A stretch of 64,000 bases of DNA from positions 1 to 64,000 of the forward strand of contig NZ_CP139980.1 in NCBI RefSeq assembly GCF_034424525.1, given 5' to 3'. Each line of letters opens with the position of its first letter. Position 1 is the stretch's first letter. Positions 62,467 to 64,000 of the stretch are shown here, piece by piece. The stretch is from Sphingobium yanoikuyae. Lineage in GTDB: Bacteria; Pseudomonadota; Alphaproteobacteria; Sphingomonadales; Sphingomonadaceae. A model generated the notes under the pieces. It was not told the DNA's origin. It searched no databases and saw only the letters and a program-made list of their open reading frames with translations. A program made the translations under genes and the position numbers.

Positions 62467-63708
62467 TCAATTCTGTAGCGAACGCGCCACCAATGTTTCG
62501 AGAATATTGAGATCCCCTGTGTTGAGATGAATGCGCAAGGTGCGCTGCCCGCGCGCGGCGAGCACGTCGAGATCGCCGCGCGCCTGCGCAAGCTGGACGA
62601 TGCCAAAGCTCGCTTTCCACCCCGGAACGGCGAGATCCGGATCGGGCGTCCGCGTGATCTCGATGAACACCCCGCTCTTCGGCCCGCCTTTATAGGCCTG
62701 GCCGGTCGAATGGAGGAAACGCGGGCCGAAGCCGGCGACGGTCGCGACATGCTTCGCGTGAACTACTTCGCCGCGCATCCGCGCGATCGCCGCCTCATGT
62801 TCGGCGTTACGTTCGAGATAAACGAGGAAGCCGACATAGTCGCCGGGCTCGGCGCTGGCGAAATGGTCGCGCAATATCTCGACCGGATTGGTCGCGGCGA
62901 AAATGTGGTCGCCCGGTGCGGAGAAGGCCATGGCCGCGTCCTGGTGGAACGGGGTTTCGGGGGCGAGCGCGCCCGATTCCTCATATTTGTCGATCAGCTC
63001 GCGCGTCGCGATCTTGGCATCCTCGACATCGGGCTGGTCGAACGGATCGATGCCGATCACCGCACCGGCAAAAGCGGTTGCCACTTCCCAGCGGAAGAAT
63101 TCCTGGCCGATACGCTCCTTCGACGGCAGCGTGATGCGTATCACCGGCTGGCCCGCTGCGACCAGGAAATGGGCCTGCTCGATGATGTCGGACGCATCGT
63201 CGCCGGCGAGCGTCAGCAGGGCGAACACGCGGTCCGCGCCATAATCCTCCACCGGCGCGGACGGCTCCAGGTCGACGGGCACGATTCCCTTGCCATGCTT
63301 GCCGGTCGATTCGGCGATGAGCTGTTCGAGCCAGGCGCCGATCGGCTCGAGGCCGGGGCTGGTCAGGATGGTGAGCTTGTCGCGGCCGGAAACCGCCGCC
63401 TCGCCCATGATCGCACCGAGGATCAGGCCGGGATTGGCGGTGTCGCCCTTGCACGCTTCGACCAGGGGCTGGGTCGCGGCGAAAAAGGCTTCGACGTCGA
63501 TCCCCATCATCGCTGCCGGCACCATGCCGAATACCGACAGGACCGAATAACGCCCGCCGATCGCCGGATCGCCGAGGAAGATGGCGTGATAGCCATGCTC
63601 CTTGGCCAGCTTCTCGAGCTTCGATCCCGGATCGGTCACCGCGACGAAGCGGTCGCCATCCTTGCCGGACAATTCCCAGAAATACGCCCGGAGCAGTTCG
63701 GGCTCCAT
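62467..63708 (-). pseudogene. Glucose-6-phosphate isomerase, 5'-truncated (from a transaldolase-isomerase fusion?)
   Basis: 413 codons from MEPELLRAYFWELSGKDG. In intact isomerases this follows a GST-LEP segment of the first SIS domain, so the start codon is internal. The rest reads as isomerase: YHAIFLGDPAIGGRYSVLSV, EQLIAESTGKHGKGIVPVDL and FLHSTGQAYKGGPKSGVF. Spacing and phrases resemble the isomerase half of bifunctional transaldolase/isomerase proteins. Upstream of 63708 the sequence is a stress-protein gene. Without the first phosphate-binding half it is unlikely to be active. Confidence 0.75.
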
Positions 63709-64000
63709 CGTCGATCCTCATTTCGCTCTATAAGGGCTTGTTGAAGCTTCTTGTCCTCGACTTCCAGGGGCCGTGCCTCGATCATCTCGGGCGTAGGGAC
63801 GACATGGACGAGCAGGAGTTCCGCTTCCGAGGCCTTCGCAAGACGCACAGCTAGGGGCAGCACGCTCTCAGCCCAGCGAGAGCCGTCAAGCGGCACCACA
63901 ACCCTTCTGTAGGGCGCTGCCGGAAGCGGGGCCTCTACCGGTACGAGCAGGACCGGGGCTGGCGTCTGCATGAGCACCTTGTGCACGGTTGCCCCCATGC
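63636..64000 (-). pseudogene. Universal stress protein (UspA-type), 3'-truncated and running off the window
   Basis: The visible part starts in a first Usp domain end (MGATVHKVLMQTPAPVLLVP) and continues into a second domain (YRRVVVPLDGSRWAESVLPL, AELLLVHVVPTPEM). Homology stops near VEDKKLQQALIE (~63735). The frame then reads antisense-like isomerase sequence to a stop at 63636. It is therefore fused out of frame to the isomerase fragment. The 5' part lies beyond the window. Confidence 0.75.

Overview
The window is GC-rich DNA, most likely from a sphingomonad-type alphaproteobacterium (Sphingomonas/Sphingobium/Novosphingobium). This is inferred from codon use, CopB/CopC/CopD and DUF411/DUF305 metal genes, a plasmid TraA/DUF6118 pair, and REP-like hairpins. 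Almost everything is accessory: a patchwork copper/mercury/iron resistance island, probably on a plasmid or integrated element, cut up by an IS3 element, a Tn3-family transposon and several truncated genes. No rRNA, tRNA or CRISPR array was recognised.

Layout. (1) 1-8144: end of copB, DUF305, DUF411 and DUF2231 proteins, decayed DUF305/MerR remnants, a thioredoxin-reductase-like flavoprotein, copC-copD, and a large fusion of a short-chain dehydrogenase with a multi-pass SPW-type membrane protein. (2) 8163-14403: modules bounded by copies of the 3' end of a DUF6118 gene. They hold a cytochrome c-FTR1 iron permease behind a Fur-like site, a cytosolic four-helix copper-storage protein, an unassigned possible nuclease, an NTF2-like protein and an orphan fliE. 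(3) 14413-17846: a TraA relaxase/helicase cut by a complete IS3 element. (4) 17881-34060: a copper regulon marked by seven near-identical MerR/CueR-type operators (TTGACC, central dyad, 19-bp spacing). They precede small exported proteins, the merR gene itself, the multicopper oxidase-DUF411-GH1-CysK-peroxiredoxin run, SCO-CDF, an SRPBCC region and the cus operon. A damaged mer locus (merT, merP, 5'-deleted merA) lies inside it. (5) 34206-45738: cusF-tolC-cusB-cusA, a Met-rich mini-protein, a second SDR-SPW fusion, an ATP-grasp enzyme and a MerT-like protein. (6) 46016-50665: a complete Tn3-family transposon with two large REP-like hairpins, next to a truncated RND pump gene and another CusF-like lipoprotein. 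(7) 53455-58797: a MerR-headed operon that looks like a transmembrane electron conduit: a periplasmic Met/His region joined to a flavoprotein/2Fe-2S reductase, a b-type cytochrome-like membrane protein, a heptaheme cytochrome c, a DUF1622 protein and a Tat-exported copper-storage protein. (8) 58944-64000: HAD hydrolase, a HAD pseudogene, zwf, gnd, a 5'-truncated glucose-6-phosphate isomerase and a truncated universal stress protein.

How the parts could work together. Cytoplasmic Cu(I) would be sensed by the MerR-family protein and exported by CusBA-TolC. Periplasmic copper would be bound by four CusF-type domains and CopC, oxidised by the multicopper oxidase, and stored by two Csp-like proteins. 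The least explained parts are the twin SDR-SPW fusions with the linked ATP-grasp enzyme, and the electron-conduit operon; these are the best candidates for undescribed biology. All functional statements are from sequence reading and remembered family knowledge; no searches were run.
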